A stretch of 64,000 nucleotides of DNA. Origin: Methanomicrobiales archaeon HGW-Methanomicrobiales-2 (lineage in GTDB: Archaea; Halobacteriota; Methanomicrobia; Methanomicrobiales; Methanoculleaceae). The stretch covers positions 1 through 64,000 of the forward strand of contig PGYL01000006.1 of the NCBI GenBank assembly GCA_002839645.1, written 5' to 3'. A model generated the notes under the pieces. That model saw nothing but the letters and a program-made list of their open reading frames with translations, was not told the origin of the DNA and searched no databases. A program made the position numbers and the translations under genes. Shown here in pieces: positions 16,806 through 24,694 of this stretch; positions within the stretch are counted from its first letter, which is position 1; every line of letters begins with the position of its first letter.

Positions 16806-17543
16806 ATGGAGAACAACGAACTTGTCAGCATATCACAGGGAGCGCTCGCGATCATGAACCCCACCACGCCGGAGAAGGTGCTCGCCGCCGGGCGGGCGGC
16901 AGGGCTCCGGAAGGGGTCCCGCGTCGTGGAGGCCGGGTGCGGGAACGGCACGATCCTCGCGCTCTGGGGCCGTGAGTATGGGGTATCCGGGGTCGGTGTC
17001 GAGGCCCGGGAGGATGCCTGCAGCCGGGCGGAGGAGACGTTCCGGACGGCGGGGCTCGGCGATGCGATCGCCGTCCGGTGCATGGACGCCCGGGAGTACG
17101 TCCCCGACGAGCCGTTCGACTGCGCGATAGCGATCGGGGCGTCACACATCTGGGGCGGGTTTGCGGCGACGCTCGATGCTCTCCTCAGTATGGTCACGGA
17201 CGAGGGGACCATCGTCATCGGCGACCGCTGCTGGGGGTCCGACCGCACCCCGCCCGAGTTCGCTCGCGAATGGCCCGAGGTCCTGACCGAGTACGAGATC
17301 CTCGGTGTCGTGCGGGAGGCCGGACTCGACGTCGCCGCGGTAATCCGGGCCAGCGACGATGACTGGGACCGCTACGAGTCGGGGATCTGGCAGTCGCTCC
17401 TCTCCTGGCTCGCCGAAAACCCCGGCCATCCCGAGCGCGAACTCGTGATCGACTACCTCCACCGTCTCCAGGAAGAGTATTTCGGCTACAGCCGCGAGCA
17501 TATGGGCTGGGCGATCTTCGTTCTGGTGCCCGGGTTCTGGTAA
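16806..17543 (+). CDS. Class I SAM-dependent methyltransferase
   Basis: A 245-residue Rossmann-fold methyltransferase. Motif I is VVEAGCGNGTILALWG (about residues 40-55), the acidic residue after strand 2 is in GVGVEAREDA, and the motif IV region is FDCAIAIGASHIWGG. The C-terminal half (SGIWQSLLSWLAENPGHPERE, REHMGWAIFVLVPGFW) resembles methyltransferases acting on small molecules. The substrate is not determined. It is divergent from the wHTH-PAS gene, which may regulate it. A GGAG lies near the ATG. Confidence 0.85.
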   Translation: MENNELVSISQGALAIMNPTTPEKVLAAGRAAGLRKGSRVVEAGCGNGTILALWGREYGVSGVGVEAREDACSRAEETFRTAGLGDAIAVRCMDAREYVPDEPFDCAIAIGASHIWGGFAATLDALLSMVTDEGTIVIGDRCWGSDRTPPEFAREWPEVLTEYEILGVVREAGLDVAAVIRASDDDWDRYESGIWQSLLSWLAENPGHPERELVIDYLHRLQEEYFGYSREHMGWAIFVLVPGFW

Positions 17544-17550
17544 ACGGCCG

Positions 17551-17559
17551 AAAAAAAAA
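17551..17559 (-). terminator. Oligo-T terminator
   Basis: Nine As on the plus strand give T9 on the minus strand, about 85 bases downstream of the cache-domain lipoprotein gene and between two convergent genes. Archaeal transcription ends at such T runs. Confidence 0.4.
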
Positions 17560-17644
17560 GTATTGCCCGCCATCTCTCAGTTTGCAGGGGCGCCCAACCC
17601 CTGCCCGGATGGCGGCCGGGGGTTATCCTCTTTAATACCTACTC

Positions 17645-19288
17645 TCAGGCATATATGCCGGAACCGACAAACCACTCTTTGTCCACCGGAGCCACGTAAC
17701 AGAGCTTCAGCCCGTCAAGGCCGGTATCGGGATTATAGTAGGTGACGTATACGAACCCTCCCCCGGCCTCTGCGGCGGCACTCTCCAGCAAAATCACCGC
17801 AACACCGTACCGGTCCTCAAAATCAAGGCGGTTCGTCCCGACGAGCTCCGGCTGGTAGGGGAGAGCGAGCGTTGTCCCGTTCGTACTGTATGCAAAGATA
17901 TATGCCCCGCCGTCGGCGAATTCGCCGGAGAGGTTGTTGAAGGCGGTGCATGCCGCCTCCCGTCCATACTCCTGCGCATGGTCTCTTGCAGACTTCACCC
18001 GCTGTACGAGCGTCTCCCTCGCGTATGTGTCAAAACCCGTGCCGACCCCCGGGAGATAGATGCCTGAGCCGACGAACCAGGTCCCGTCCACCGGCATGAC
18101 ATACCCCAGTTTGAGTTCTTCGGCATACCCGTTTGCCGGGTTTGGGTAGACGTAGTAGACGCTGCCGCCCCCTTCCGCCGCAACCCTGCTCATGCTGTAG
18201 ATGTATGCCACGCCGCTTGAGTCGTGCACCCCACTGCGGTCCGTGCCGATGAGAGCCTGCTGGAAGGGAAGGGCAAGAACGGTGCCGTTCATATCGTAGG
18301 CGAATATGTAGAGTTCATCCCTGACGAACTCCCCGTCCGGGTCGTTGAACGCGGCAAGCGCGTCCGTCCGGTTGTGCTCCCGGGCGTAGAGAGCCGCCCC
18401 GGCAACGAAATCCTTCATCTCGTCGGCCGTATCTGCCGCAGGCGACTTATCGCGTATTGCGGTCTGCTGCTCTCCCGCATCCGTGCTCCGCGTGACAACG
18501 ACGTGCCACCCGGCCCCGTCGATGCCGGCGGTACCCCATTGTGCCTCCTTCGTCACGTTCCGTCCCCAGTTCCGGTCCCAGAACGAGTATTCAAGGGATC
18601 CGGAGGGCTCGGCAACGATCCGGGTAAACGCCTCCTGGAGTCCTGCGGACTGGTATCCCGGGTCCGAGAAGAGGTTCTTCCCGATCTCTTCGGGAGTCGT
18701 GTCGTAGAGCACTGTACCGTCGGTCTGTGTCACCCAGATGTCGTACGGAGTGCCGTTTGTCAGAGGCACGATCACCCGGCCGATGAGAGCGTCGGGCCGG
18801 TACGCGAGACTCACGTATCCCAGGTACTCCGTCCCAAAGACCGGATAACTCTGGGTGATCCCGAAGAACCCTTCCTCCAGATAGAATGCCTCGCTGACGA
18901 TCGGCTTCTGTTCCCGGGTTGCCCGCTCTGTCTGCGGCTGGGACGAGATGTTCTTGTTCACCAGGTCGGCGTAATTATCAGGCACGGCCATGACTACGAC
19001 ACCGTCGCTTGCGATCACCAGCGCCGACTCCGCCCAGGAGTGCGTCAGCATCGTCTGCCGTATTGCCTCTTTCCCTGCGGCACCGGTAAGCCCGGTCTCC
19101 CCGAGCACCCGGGCGTCCTCCGCGGTCGAGGCCCGGACCGACTCCAGTTCGTCGTTTATTCCGGAGACGGCATTCTGGAGCACCAGGGCCCCGGTTCCCT
19201 GCAGGTGAGACGGGCTCTCTTCGGTGCAGCCCGCCCCGAGCACCGCGACGGCGACGAGAAGGGTGGCGATTAATGCTGTTATTCGCAT
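17645..19288 (-). CDS. Multi-Cache-domain lipoprotein
   Basis: A 547-residue extracytoplasmic lipoprotein. The signal MRITALIATLLVAVAVLGAGC ends in a lipobox. Residues about 30-290 form a double-Cache-like sensor (ALVIASDGVVVMAVPDNYADLV, EYLGYVSLAYRPD, TPYDIWVTQTDGTVLYDT). Two tandem copies of a Cache_2-like repeat follow (about 300-420 and 425-547), each with a YIFAYxxNGTxLALP motif and ending WFVGSGIY. Cache domains bind small ligands. No membrane-signalling domain is attached, so it may act as a binding protein. A TATA box lies about 25 bases before the ATG. Confidence 0.85.
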   Translation of the reverse strand: MRITALIATLLVAVAVLGAGCTEESPSHLQGTGALVLQNAVSGINDELESVRASTAEDARVLGETGLTGAAGKEAIRQTMLTHSWAESALVIASDGVVVMAVPDNYADLVNKNISSQPQTERATREQKPIVSEAFYLEEGFFGITQSYPVFGTEYLGYVSLAYRPDALIGRVIVPLTNGTPYDIWVTQTDGTVLYDTTPEEIGKNLFSDPGYQSAGLQEAFTRIVAEPSGSLEYSFWDRNWGRNVTKEAQWGTAGIDGAGWHVVVTRSTDAGEQQTAIRDKSPAADTADEMKDFVAGAALYAREHNRTDALAAFNDPDGEFVRDELYIFAYDMNGTVLALPFQQALIGTDRSGVHDSSGVAYIYSMSRVAAEGGGSVYYVYPNPANGYAEELKLGYVMPVDGTWFVGSGIYLPGVGTGFDTYARETLVQRVKSARDHAQEYGREAACTAFNNLSGEFADGGAYIFAYSTNGTTLALPYQPELVGTNRLDFEDRYGVAVILLESAAAEAGGGFVYVTYYNPDTGLDGLKLCYVAPVDKEWFVGSGIYA

Positions 19289-19310
19289 AATCGAAATTAC
19301 CCGGTCGTAT

Positions 19311-19320
19311 TATTAAATAT
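19311..19320 (-). promoter_or_regulatory. TATA box of the Cache lipoprotein gene
   Basis: ATATTTAATA on the minus strand is centred about 27 bases upstream of the ATG at 19288. This spacing places the transcription start at or next to the start codon, so the mRNA is probably leaderless. Confidence 0.5.
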
Positions 19321-19452
19321 GCTGAAATCCTGCATGACGGTTTCTCGAAAAAGACCCGGTAATGGGTAGGTTAACGCGTTCATCGGCGGTGGATCCGGGT
19401 TTCAGGCGGCAGCCGGAAGGATTGTATCCCGTGCCTGCCGAAAGGTCCCGGC

Positions 19453-20145
19453 ATGGAGGTCTATGTCGGCACGAGCGGATGGGCGTACGCGTGGAACCAG
19501 GGAGGCAACCTCGCGTGGTTTGTGGAGCAGTCGGGTCTGAACGTTATAGAGTTAAAAGCAAGTTTTTATGGGTTTCCTTCGGAGAAATCAGTTCGTTCCT
19601 GGGCCGATGCAGGGTCGGGGCTGCGGTGGAGCGTCAAGGTGAACCGGTCGGTCACTCACCGGCACCGGCTCAACGAGCAAGCGGCTCCTGTCTGGGAGCG
19701 GTTCCATGAACGGTTCCTCCCCCTCGACGACCACATCGACTTCTACCTCTTCCAGGCCCCACCCGCGTTCACGGACGTCGATCGCATCATCGCGTTTGTA
19801 GAGGCGATAGACCTCGGGCAGCGATGTGCGGTGGAGATCAGGAACCCCACGGTGCTCGGTGACGACGGAGCGTGCCGGAGACTGCGTGAGGTGGCCGTTC
19901 TGGTCTCGGTCGACTCTCCCGACTTCCGGGAACGGATATTCCCCGGCGATACCGTCTACCTCAGGATGCACGGTCGGGAGGGCTGGTACCGGCATGACTA
20001 CACGGACGGCGAGCTCACTACCGTCAGGGATAAGATCGCCGGCATCTGCCCGGAGCGGGCGTATATCTTCTTCAACAACAATCACGCCATGCTCGAGGAT
20101 GCCAGAGCGATGATGCGCCTCTTCGAGGGGACACCTTCCGGGTGA
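19453..20145 (+). CDS. DUF72 family protein (YecE-like)
   Basis: A 230-residue TIM-barrel-like protein of the DUF72 family. The N-terminal VYVGTSGWAYAWNQG, the middle NVIELKASFYGFPSEKSVRSW and FLFQAPPAFTD-type strand, and the C-terminal YLRMHGREGWYRHDYTDGEL with YIFFNNNH are the conserved blocks. The shorter-than-usual length is typical of archaeal members. Biochemical function is unknown. It starts at the ATG at 19453 and stands alone on the plus strand. Confidence 0.9.
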   Translation: MEVYVGTSGWAYAWNQGGNLAWFVEQSGLNVIELKASFYGFPSEKSVRSWADAGSGLRWSVKVNRSVTHRHRLNEQAAPVWERFHERFLPLDDHIDFYLFQAPPAFTDVDRIIAFVEAIDLGQRCAVEIRNPTVLGDDGACRRLREVAVLVSVDSPDFRERIFPGDTVYLRMHGREGWYRHDYTDGELTTVRDKIAGICPERAYIFFNNNHAMLEDARAMMRLFEGTPSG

Positions 20146-20307
20146 TGGCAGGGAACGGTTCGTTCCCGCATGTAACGCCGATTTGTCGTTTGTTTCGTCA
20201 TCTGGGGGTGCGAAGCAGGAATCGTTCCGGAAACGCCGGGCTCTTCTAAAGCGTTTCGGTAAATTACGGCGAAAATGGGGATTGGCGGTGATATTAGAAT
20301 AGAATTG

Positions 20308-20315
20308 TATAAATA
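20308..20315 (+). promoter_or_regulatory. Strong TATA box without a following gene
   Basis: TATAAATA in an AT-rich stretch (about 20285-20335) is a near-ideal archaeal box A. Plus-strand transcription would begin near 20338, but no plus-strand reading frame longer than a few codons follows for hundreds of bases. The box is nearly symmetric and could also act leftwards. Confidence 0.45.
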
Positions 20316-20337
20316 TCGCATGCGTCATCTAATAGTT

Positions 20338-20430
20338 TGGGGAACTATTACCCCGGTGACATGAGAGAACTGTAGACGCGAGTGGAACGCCTCCCGGTGG
20401 GAGGTGTTCCCACTCACTCGTCGCGTGCGG
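20338..20430 (+). ncRNA. Candidate structured small RNA
   Basis: Downstream of the TATA box at 20308 lies GGGG-N8-CCCC (20339-20354). A long hairpin follows whose arms are 20380-20395 and 20399-20415, pairing about 16 bases with a 3-base loop, one bulge and one G-T pair. Outer bases ACGC and GCGT extend it. There is no open frame. The hairpin also abuts the stop codon of the 64-codon minus-strand gene, so it could instead be that gene's 3' end. Identification as an RNA gene is tentative. Confidence 0.3.
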
Positions 20431-20608
20431 CATTCAGCACGTTCGGGCGGCCGGGTGGGTATCCACCCCCCGCACCTCCTTTAGCGCTGTTACGCTCTCT
20501 TTTCCGCTCCGATAAGCGTAACCTGACCTCATTGTCCACGAACCGGAGAGGAATACTCTGTTTTCGTGCGATCGCCGCGAGGAGCACCCTCTCTCGTTCG
20601 GTATTCAT
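20414..20608 (-). CDS. Small basic protein
   Basis: A 64-residue frame beginning MNTERERVLLAAIARKQSIP and continuing with a charged helical stretch (NEVRLRLSERKRERN) and a Gly/Pro-rich tail. GGAGGTTATC lies seven bases before the ATG, and TTTTTTATGC at 20655-20664 would be a suitably spaced TATA box, so it appears expressed. No family is recognised. The basic helix could bind nucleic acid, but this is a guess. Confidence 0.5.
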   Translation of the reverse strand: MNTERERVLLAAIARKQSIPLRFVDNEVRLRLSERKRERNSAKGGAGGGYPPGRPNVLNAARDE

Positions 20609-20694
20609 GATTCGATAACCTCCAATCCTCGGACGCGGACTGGAGGCTCCACGCATAAAAAAGTGCCGCCCGGGGGCGGTGCCGGCATATCCGA

Positions 20695-21186
20695 CTACAT
20701 ATAGAGCGCCTGGAGGGCCACGACCTCGGTGCTGTCTTTCGCCCGTGCGTAGTCCTCCAGGGGGTCGGCGTTCACCTCAATGAATCGCAGGCCCCACCCG
20801 AACGGAGCGAGGATCGCCTGTGCCTGCTCCTTCTCCCCGAGGATGTAGAGCGTCGCGGCCATTGCCTCCACCGAGGTGAGCCGGAACGGCCGGCCGAAGT
20901 TCACGGGGTTTGCGGCCACGAGAAAGGGGAGCGCCCGGCGGTTGCGCCAGGAGGCGACTGCCCCGGTATCGAGCACCTCCCAGGAGCAGTCGAGCGCCGT
21001 TATCGAGCGGAGGTCCCGGTCGGCGGGGGAGACCGCCTGCTCCGCGGTTGGATCGAGGAGGAGGGTCGAGCGGGGGATCCTTGCGATGGCGGTGACGATC
21101 CTGGCAAGCCCGCGGTGTGCCAGCTTCTTCACCGTACACTTCCGGGGGTCGCAGGAGTTGTCCCGATAGGCGTAGAGCGGTATCAT
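20695..21186 (-). CDS. tsr3: 16S rRNA aminocarboxypropyltransferase Tsr3 (DUF367)
   Basis: A 163-residue protein of the DUF367/Tsr3 family, which transfers the 3-amino-3-carboxypropyl group of SAM to a small-subunit rRNA nucleotide. It is identified by YRDNSCDPRKCTVKKLAHRG at the N-terminus, ALDCSWEVLDTG, the AANPVNFGRPFRLTSVEA block and a C-terminal FGWGLRFIEVNADPLEDYARAKDS. The ATG at 21186 gives the family N-terminus; the longer upstream frame overlaps the divergent gene's leader. Confidence 0.93.
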   Translation of the reverse strand: MIPLYAYRDNSCDPRKCTVKKLAHRGLARIVTAIARIPRSTLLLDPTAEQAVSPADRDLRSITALDCSWEVLDTGAVASWRNRRALPFLVAANPVNFGRPFRLTSVEAMAATLYILGEKEQAQAILAPFGWGLRFIEVNADPLEDYARAKDSTEVVALQALYM

Positions 21187-21221
21187 CTGTCTTGTTATGG
21201 TACGCCACCCAGGTACTATCA

Positions 21222-22061
21222 ATGTACGTGCTCGTCGCCCCCTGCATCGCAAGTCCCGCGTGTCGCGCCCGCGGAATAACAACCGATGAGGACCTCGGCT
21301 ATTTCCAGCGGGTCATTGAGCGCTGCCGGCGCTTCTCGATCGAGATGGTCCCGCTCCCCTGCCCGGAGACGATCTACCTCGGGGCAGACCGGCCGCCGGG
21401 ATCCTATCTTGAGCGGCTCGCGACCGACGAGTTTACCGCGCTCCTCGACCGGCTCGAAGCGGAGGTCCGCGCCGTCATCCGTGAACGTGGAGAACCGCCG
21501 CTCGCGATCGTCGGGGTGGACTCCTCTCCCACCTGCGGGGTGACGGCGACCTACTATTCGTCCGTAAAACAGCCCGGTCGCGGGGCGTTCTTCGCCCGGC
21601 TCCCGGATATCCCGGCGGTCGACGTGAAAGAGTTTGCCCGCCACCGGGTCTACCTCGCCGCTCCGCTCTTCTCAGAGGCGGAACGGGCCTACAACCTCGT
21701 CCTCCGCGACCTCCTGCAAGCGCACCTCTTCGATGTCTACCTCCCCCAGGAGGTGGGGGACACGAGCCACACCCGGTGCCAGGAGGAGCACCGGGCTATC
21801 TTTGCGCAGCACCTCCTGGCGCTCCGCGACGTCGATATCGTTGTCGCAGTCATCGACGGTGCGGACGCCGATTCGGGAACCTGCTGGGAGATGGGGTATG
21901 CGTACGCTCTCGGTAAAAGGATCGTCGCGCTCCGGACCGACTTCCGCGCCGTCGGCCACCACGAACTGGTCAACCTGATGCTCGAGGAGTCGGCCGTGGT
22001 CGCCACGGCGAAGGAGGACCTTCCCCGGGTGCTCGGATCGCTTCTCGCGATGTCAGGGTGA
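21222..22061 (+). CDS. Fusion of a DUF523-like domain with a nucleoside 2-deoxyribosyltransferase domain
   Basis: A 279-residue two-domain protein. Residues 1-135 resemble small DUF523-like or 'predicted secreted' proteins (VLVAPCIASPACRARG; IVGVDSSPTCGVTATYY) with several conserved cysteines. Residues about 145-279 form a nucleoside 2-deoxyribosyltransferase-like domain: RVYLAAPLFSEAERAYN, ADADSGTCWEMGYAYALGK and KRIVALRTDFR. In that family SGTxxExGxA supplies the catalytic glutamate, here in CWEMG. The ATG at 21222 is 35 bases from the divergent tsr3 start. Substrate unknown; nucleotide salvage or thio-nucleotide chemistry is possible. Confidence 0.82.
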   Translation: MYVLVAPCIASPACRARGITTDEDLGYFQRVIERCRRFSIEMVPLPCPETIYLGADRPPGSYLERLATDEFTALLDRLEAEVRAVIRERGEPPLAIVGVDSSPTCGVTATYYSSVKQPGRGAFFARLPDIPAVDVKEFARHRVYLAAPLFSEAERAYNLVLRDLLQAHLFDVYLPQEVGDTSHTRCQEEHRAIFAQHLLALRDVDIVVAVIDGADADSGTCWEMGYAYALGKRIVALRTDFRAVGHHELVNLMLEESAVVATAKEDLPRVLGSLLAMSG

Positions 22062-22466
22062 CGCTGGCCGCTTCTTCTCCATCGAGAGGAGGTTTTTCTC
22101 TCCTTTGCGGGTGTAGGACACGCTGTCCATCACTGTCCGGATGAAGTGGACCCCGAGGCCCCCGATCGGCCGCTCTTCTGCCGGGGTGTCGAAGAGCGGC
22201 GTCGGGGCGCTGAGCGGGTCGAAGGCAACGCCGTCGTCGGCGATCGTCACGCGGACGGCGTCGTCGTCCACGGTGCAGGTGATCGTGATCGTCCCTGCCT
22301 CCCCGCCGGGGTACCCGTAGAGGATGGTGTTGCTGCAGGCCTCGTCGACGGCGAGCTGCGCCGCAAAGACCATCTCGTCGCCGCTCCCGGCGAGCACTTC
22401 GGCGAGAAACTCGGCGATCGTCGCGAGTTCCGTGAGTTCCGCCCGCACGGTGAGTTCCGCCATCAT
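22053..22466 (-). CDS. RsbW-like anti-sigma-type kinase domain protein
   Basis: A 137-residue GHKL ATPase-fold protein of the RsbW/SpoIIAB type. The N box is FAAQLAVDEACSNTILYGYPG, and the G boxes are VTIADDGVAFDP and IGGLGVHFIRTVMDSVSY. In bacteria these proteins bind a sigma factor or phosphorylate a STAS antagonist. Its start overlaps the stop of the upstream PP2C-type phosphatase gene by four bases, and a STAS gene lies upstream of that, giving a full partner-switching set. Archaea have no sigma factors, so its target is unknown. Confidence 0.88.
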   Translation of the reverse strand: MMAELTVRAELTELATIAEFLAEVLAGSGDEMVFAAQLAVDEACSNTILYGYPGGEAGTITITCTVDDDAVRVTIADDGVAFDPLSAPTPLFDTPAEERPIGGLGVHFIRTVMDSVSYTRKGEKNLLSMEKKRPASP

Positions 22467-23830
22467 GCCACCCGCAGGACCATGAGGGTCAGGTCGTCGA
22501 ACTGAGGCTCGTCCCCCGAGAACTCTGTGACCGCGTCGCGGATCCGACCGATGATCTCTGCCGGAGGCAGGTTGCGGCAGCCCGTGACGGTCTCGATCAG
22601 CCGTTTCTCTCCGAACTGCTCCTCGTCGGGGTTGATCGCCTCGGTGACGCCGTCGGTGTAGAAGAGAATAAGATCCCCGCTCTCGAGGTTGAGGGTCTCC
22701 TCCCGGTAATCGGCCTCCGGCATGACCCCGAGGATGATCCCGGTCCCCTTCAGTTCTGCGGGCCCGCCGCCGCCCGACCGGAAGAGGAGAGGCGGGTTGT
22801 GCCCTGCGTTGACGTAGGTGAACATCTTCGTTGCCGGGTCGACGACCGCGTAGAAGAGGGTGACGAACATCCCGGACTTTGCGTCCTCGGCGATCAGCAT
22901 GTTGGCCTCACTGACGGCTTCGCGGGCGCTCCTCGGCACCAGTGCGTTCGCCCGCAACACCGTCCGCGAGAGCGCCATGAAGAGCGCCGCAGGGACGCCT
23001 TTACCCGAGACATCGGCGATGACGAAGGCGGTCCGGTTCCCCGGGAGGGGGATCGCGTCGTAGAAGTCCCCGCCGACCTCTTTTGCCGGGACCGAGAGGG
23101 CGGCGAGCTCGAAGCCCGGGACCTCCGGCAGCCGTTCGGGGAGGAAACTCATCTGGATGTCATGTGCGATATGGAGTTCGGCCTTCTTCCGCTCGAGTTC
23201 AGAGAGGTAGGAATCCCGCTCCGCCTTTGTCTGCCGCTCGACGATCAGGTTCCCGATGAGGAACGCGAAGATGAAGACGCCGGTGGCGTTGGCGATGATC
23301 ATCGGGAAGGCCACCCCCTCGACGACCCCAAGCGCCTGCTCAAACGGCCGGCAGAGGACGAGGGTGATCCCCATGTGGAACACCTCCATGCCGACGGCGA
23401 AGAGGACCGCGCCATGCATTCCGATGAACTTCCGCCCGGCGGCAAGGAAGATTGCCCCCCCGACGAGGCCCGCGAGGATGGTTGCCGTCGCGCATGGAAC
23501 GGCGGTGAACCCCCCGAGGGAGAAGCGGTACGCGGCGCCGATCAGGCCGGCGCCAAGGCCCACAACCGGGCCGCATGCGAGCCCCCCGACCATGGGGCCG
23601 AGGTCGCGGACGTTCGCGGTGGCGCCGAGGATGGTGATGCCGCTCTCGGTGCCGTAGATGGAGAGGGCCCCGAAGAGGAGGATGAGGGTCGCCTGGCCCT
23701 TCCAGGTGACGATGCCGTCGAGCACCTGGGTGAACGACGCCGTCCGGGTGATCAGGTAGGCGATCACCACGATGACACAGATCATCTGCAGGAGCACAAA
23801 GAACATATCGCCGAAGGTCTCGAACGCCAT
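22463..23830 (-). CDS. Membrane RsbU-like PP2C/SpoIIE phosphatase
   Basis: A 455-residue protein. Residues 1-200 contain about six membrane segments resembling the 5TM-LYT sensor region (GPMVGGLACGPVVGLGAGLIGA). A short coiled region follows (ERDSYLSELERKKAELHIAHDIQMSF). Residues 215-455 are a SpoIIE/PP2C phosphatase domain with VGGDFYDAI, VIADVSGKGVPAALFM, YVNAGHNPP and LILFYTDGVTE, including the metal-binding aspartates. It probably dephosphorylates the STAS protein in response to a membrane signal. It is translationally coupled to the RsbW-like gene. Confidence 0.9.
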   Translation of the reverse strand: MAFETFGDMFFVLLQMICVIVVIAYLITRTASFTQVLDGIVTWKGQATLILLFGALSIYGTESGITILGATANVRDLGPMVGGLACGPVVGLGAGLIGAAYRFSLGGFTAVPCATATILAGLVGGAIFLAAGRKFIGMHGAVLFAVGMEVFHMGITLVLCRPFEQALGVVEGVAFPMIIANATGVFIFAFLIGNLIVERQTKAERDSYLSELERKKAELHIAHDIQMSFLPERLPEVPGFELAALSVPAKEVGGDFYDAIPLPGNRTAFVIADVSGKGVPAALFMALSRTVLRANALVPRSAREAVSEANMLIAEDAKSGMFVTLFYAVVDPATKMFTYVNAGHNPPLLFRSGGGGPAELKGTGIILGVMPEADYREETLNLESGDLILFYTDGVTEAINPDEEQFGEKRLIETVTGCRNLPPAEIIGRIRDAVTEFSGDEPQFDDLTLMVLRVA

Positions 23831-23855
23831 ATCGGTTTACCGCCCCGGATGCCGC

Positions 23856-24212
23856 TCAGGGCCCCGTCGAGAACCCGGCAAGCGCCGCTGCTTCGTCGGG
23901 GGAGAGAGAAAATATGCGGTGGAACCCTGCCATGGTGAAGACCTCAAGGATCTGCGGTTGTGCACAGGCGATTCGGAGCGCCCCACCGTCCTTCTTCAAC
24001 CGCTTCAGCGCGACAAGCAGCACCCGGAGGCCGGAGCTGCTGATATAGTCGAGGTCGCAGAGGTTGACGAGGAGGCTTCTCCCCCCGGCATCAAGCACCT
24101 TATTGATATGCTCTTCCGCCTTCTCTGAAGAGCCGGCGTCGAGCCGTCCCTTCACCACGATGATATCGACGGCACCCGCTCTTCTCTCGAGGATCTCAAC
24201 ATGCCCGCTCAT
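23856..24212 (-). CDS. STAS domain antagonist (RsbV-like)
   Basis: A 118-residue STAS protein. The hallmark LCDLDYISSSGLRVLLVALKRL carries the serines phosphorylated in RsbV/SpoIIAA. The N-terminus has AGAVDIIVVKGRLDAGSSEKAEEH. It starts at ATG 24212, and upstream codons in frame do not look coding. It is the first gene of a STAS, phosphatase, kinase set and is the expected switch component. The promoter region is shared with the structured region upstream. Confidence 0.9.
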   Translation of the reverse strand: MSGHVEILERRAGAVDIIVVKGRLDAGSSEKAEEHINKVLDAGGRSLLVNLCDLDYISSSGLRVLLVALKRLKKDGGALRIACAQPQILEVFTMAGFHRIFSLSPDEAAALAGFSTGP

Positions 24213-24337
24213 TAAACAGTTTTTCGTTCTGATGGAAGATAGATGTTGCTTTCCGTTTCGGGACGTTTCTCCCAGAGCGAGCAAAAAAAGAGGTGTATTG
24301 TCGGGTGTGTGATAACCATGCGGCGTCTCCGGGAGAT

Positions 24338-24580
24338 CCCGGGCGGTTGTGCCTCCCGCCCGGGTTCCCGTTCAGCGTGCCGGTATAAGTGTTTAGAGAG
24401 GTGTGCCTGGATGCACCGGGGTATCTCCGGTACACCGTGACGTTGTGCAATCAGCGTGGTGAATGTTCTGTTCACCGATCCCAGCCGTTTTGTGCCGGTC
24501 CGAACCACCGTGCCTTTGTGGTCCGGTCTGTCAGAGAGATTCCCCGTCTCTCGACTCTGGGGATCATGAGTTGATCTGAG
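24338..24580 (+). ncRNA. Stem-loop-dense intergenic region (candidate structured RNA)
   Basis: The 480-base gap between the divergent STAS and wHTH-PAS genes has no credible reading frame but many perfect short stems. They are 24338-24346 with 24356-24364 (9 bp), 24415-24419 with 24427-24431, 24458-24463 with 24471-24476, 24504-24508 with 24518-24522, 24534-24539 with 24547-24552, and 24562-24566 with 24572-24576. The CCCC at 24542-24545 can instead pair with GGGG at 24559-24562, an alternative fold. A TATA box at 24384 would start a transcript near 24412. It may be a free RNA or a long leader of the PAS gene. Confidence 0.4.
24384..24391 (+). promoter_or_regulatory. TATA box inside the stem-loop region
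   Basis: TATAAGTG, with expected transcription start near 24412, immediately before the series of stem-loops. It supports the idea that this region is transcribed rightwards. Confidence 0.4.
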
Positions 24581-24583
24581 TGG

Positions 24584-24592
24584 ATAATATAC
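24584..24592 (+). promoter_or_regulatory. TATA box proximal to the wHTH-PAS gene
   Basis: ATAATATAC lies about 105 bases before the ATG at 24695. A transcript from here would start near 24615 and carry a leader of about 80 bases, excluding the stem-loops. Two alternative promoters may therefore serve the gene. Confidence 0.4.
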
Positions 24593-24694
24593 TTTTTGGT
24601 CAATGCCTTGCATTATGGTGTGGCGTTGCGTGTGGCATCATAGCATGCAGCACTGCAAAACCCTATATCTCCCTGCGTGAAATGCTGTTTGCAC

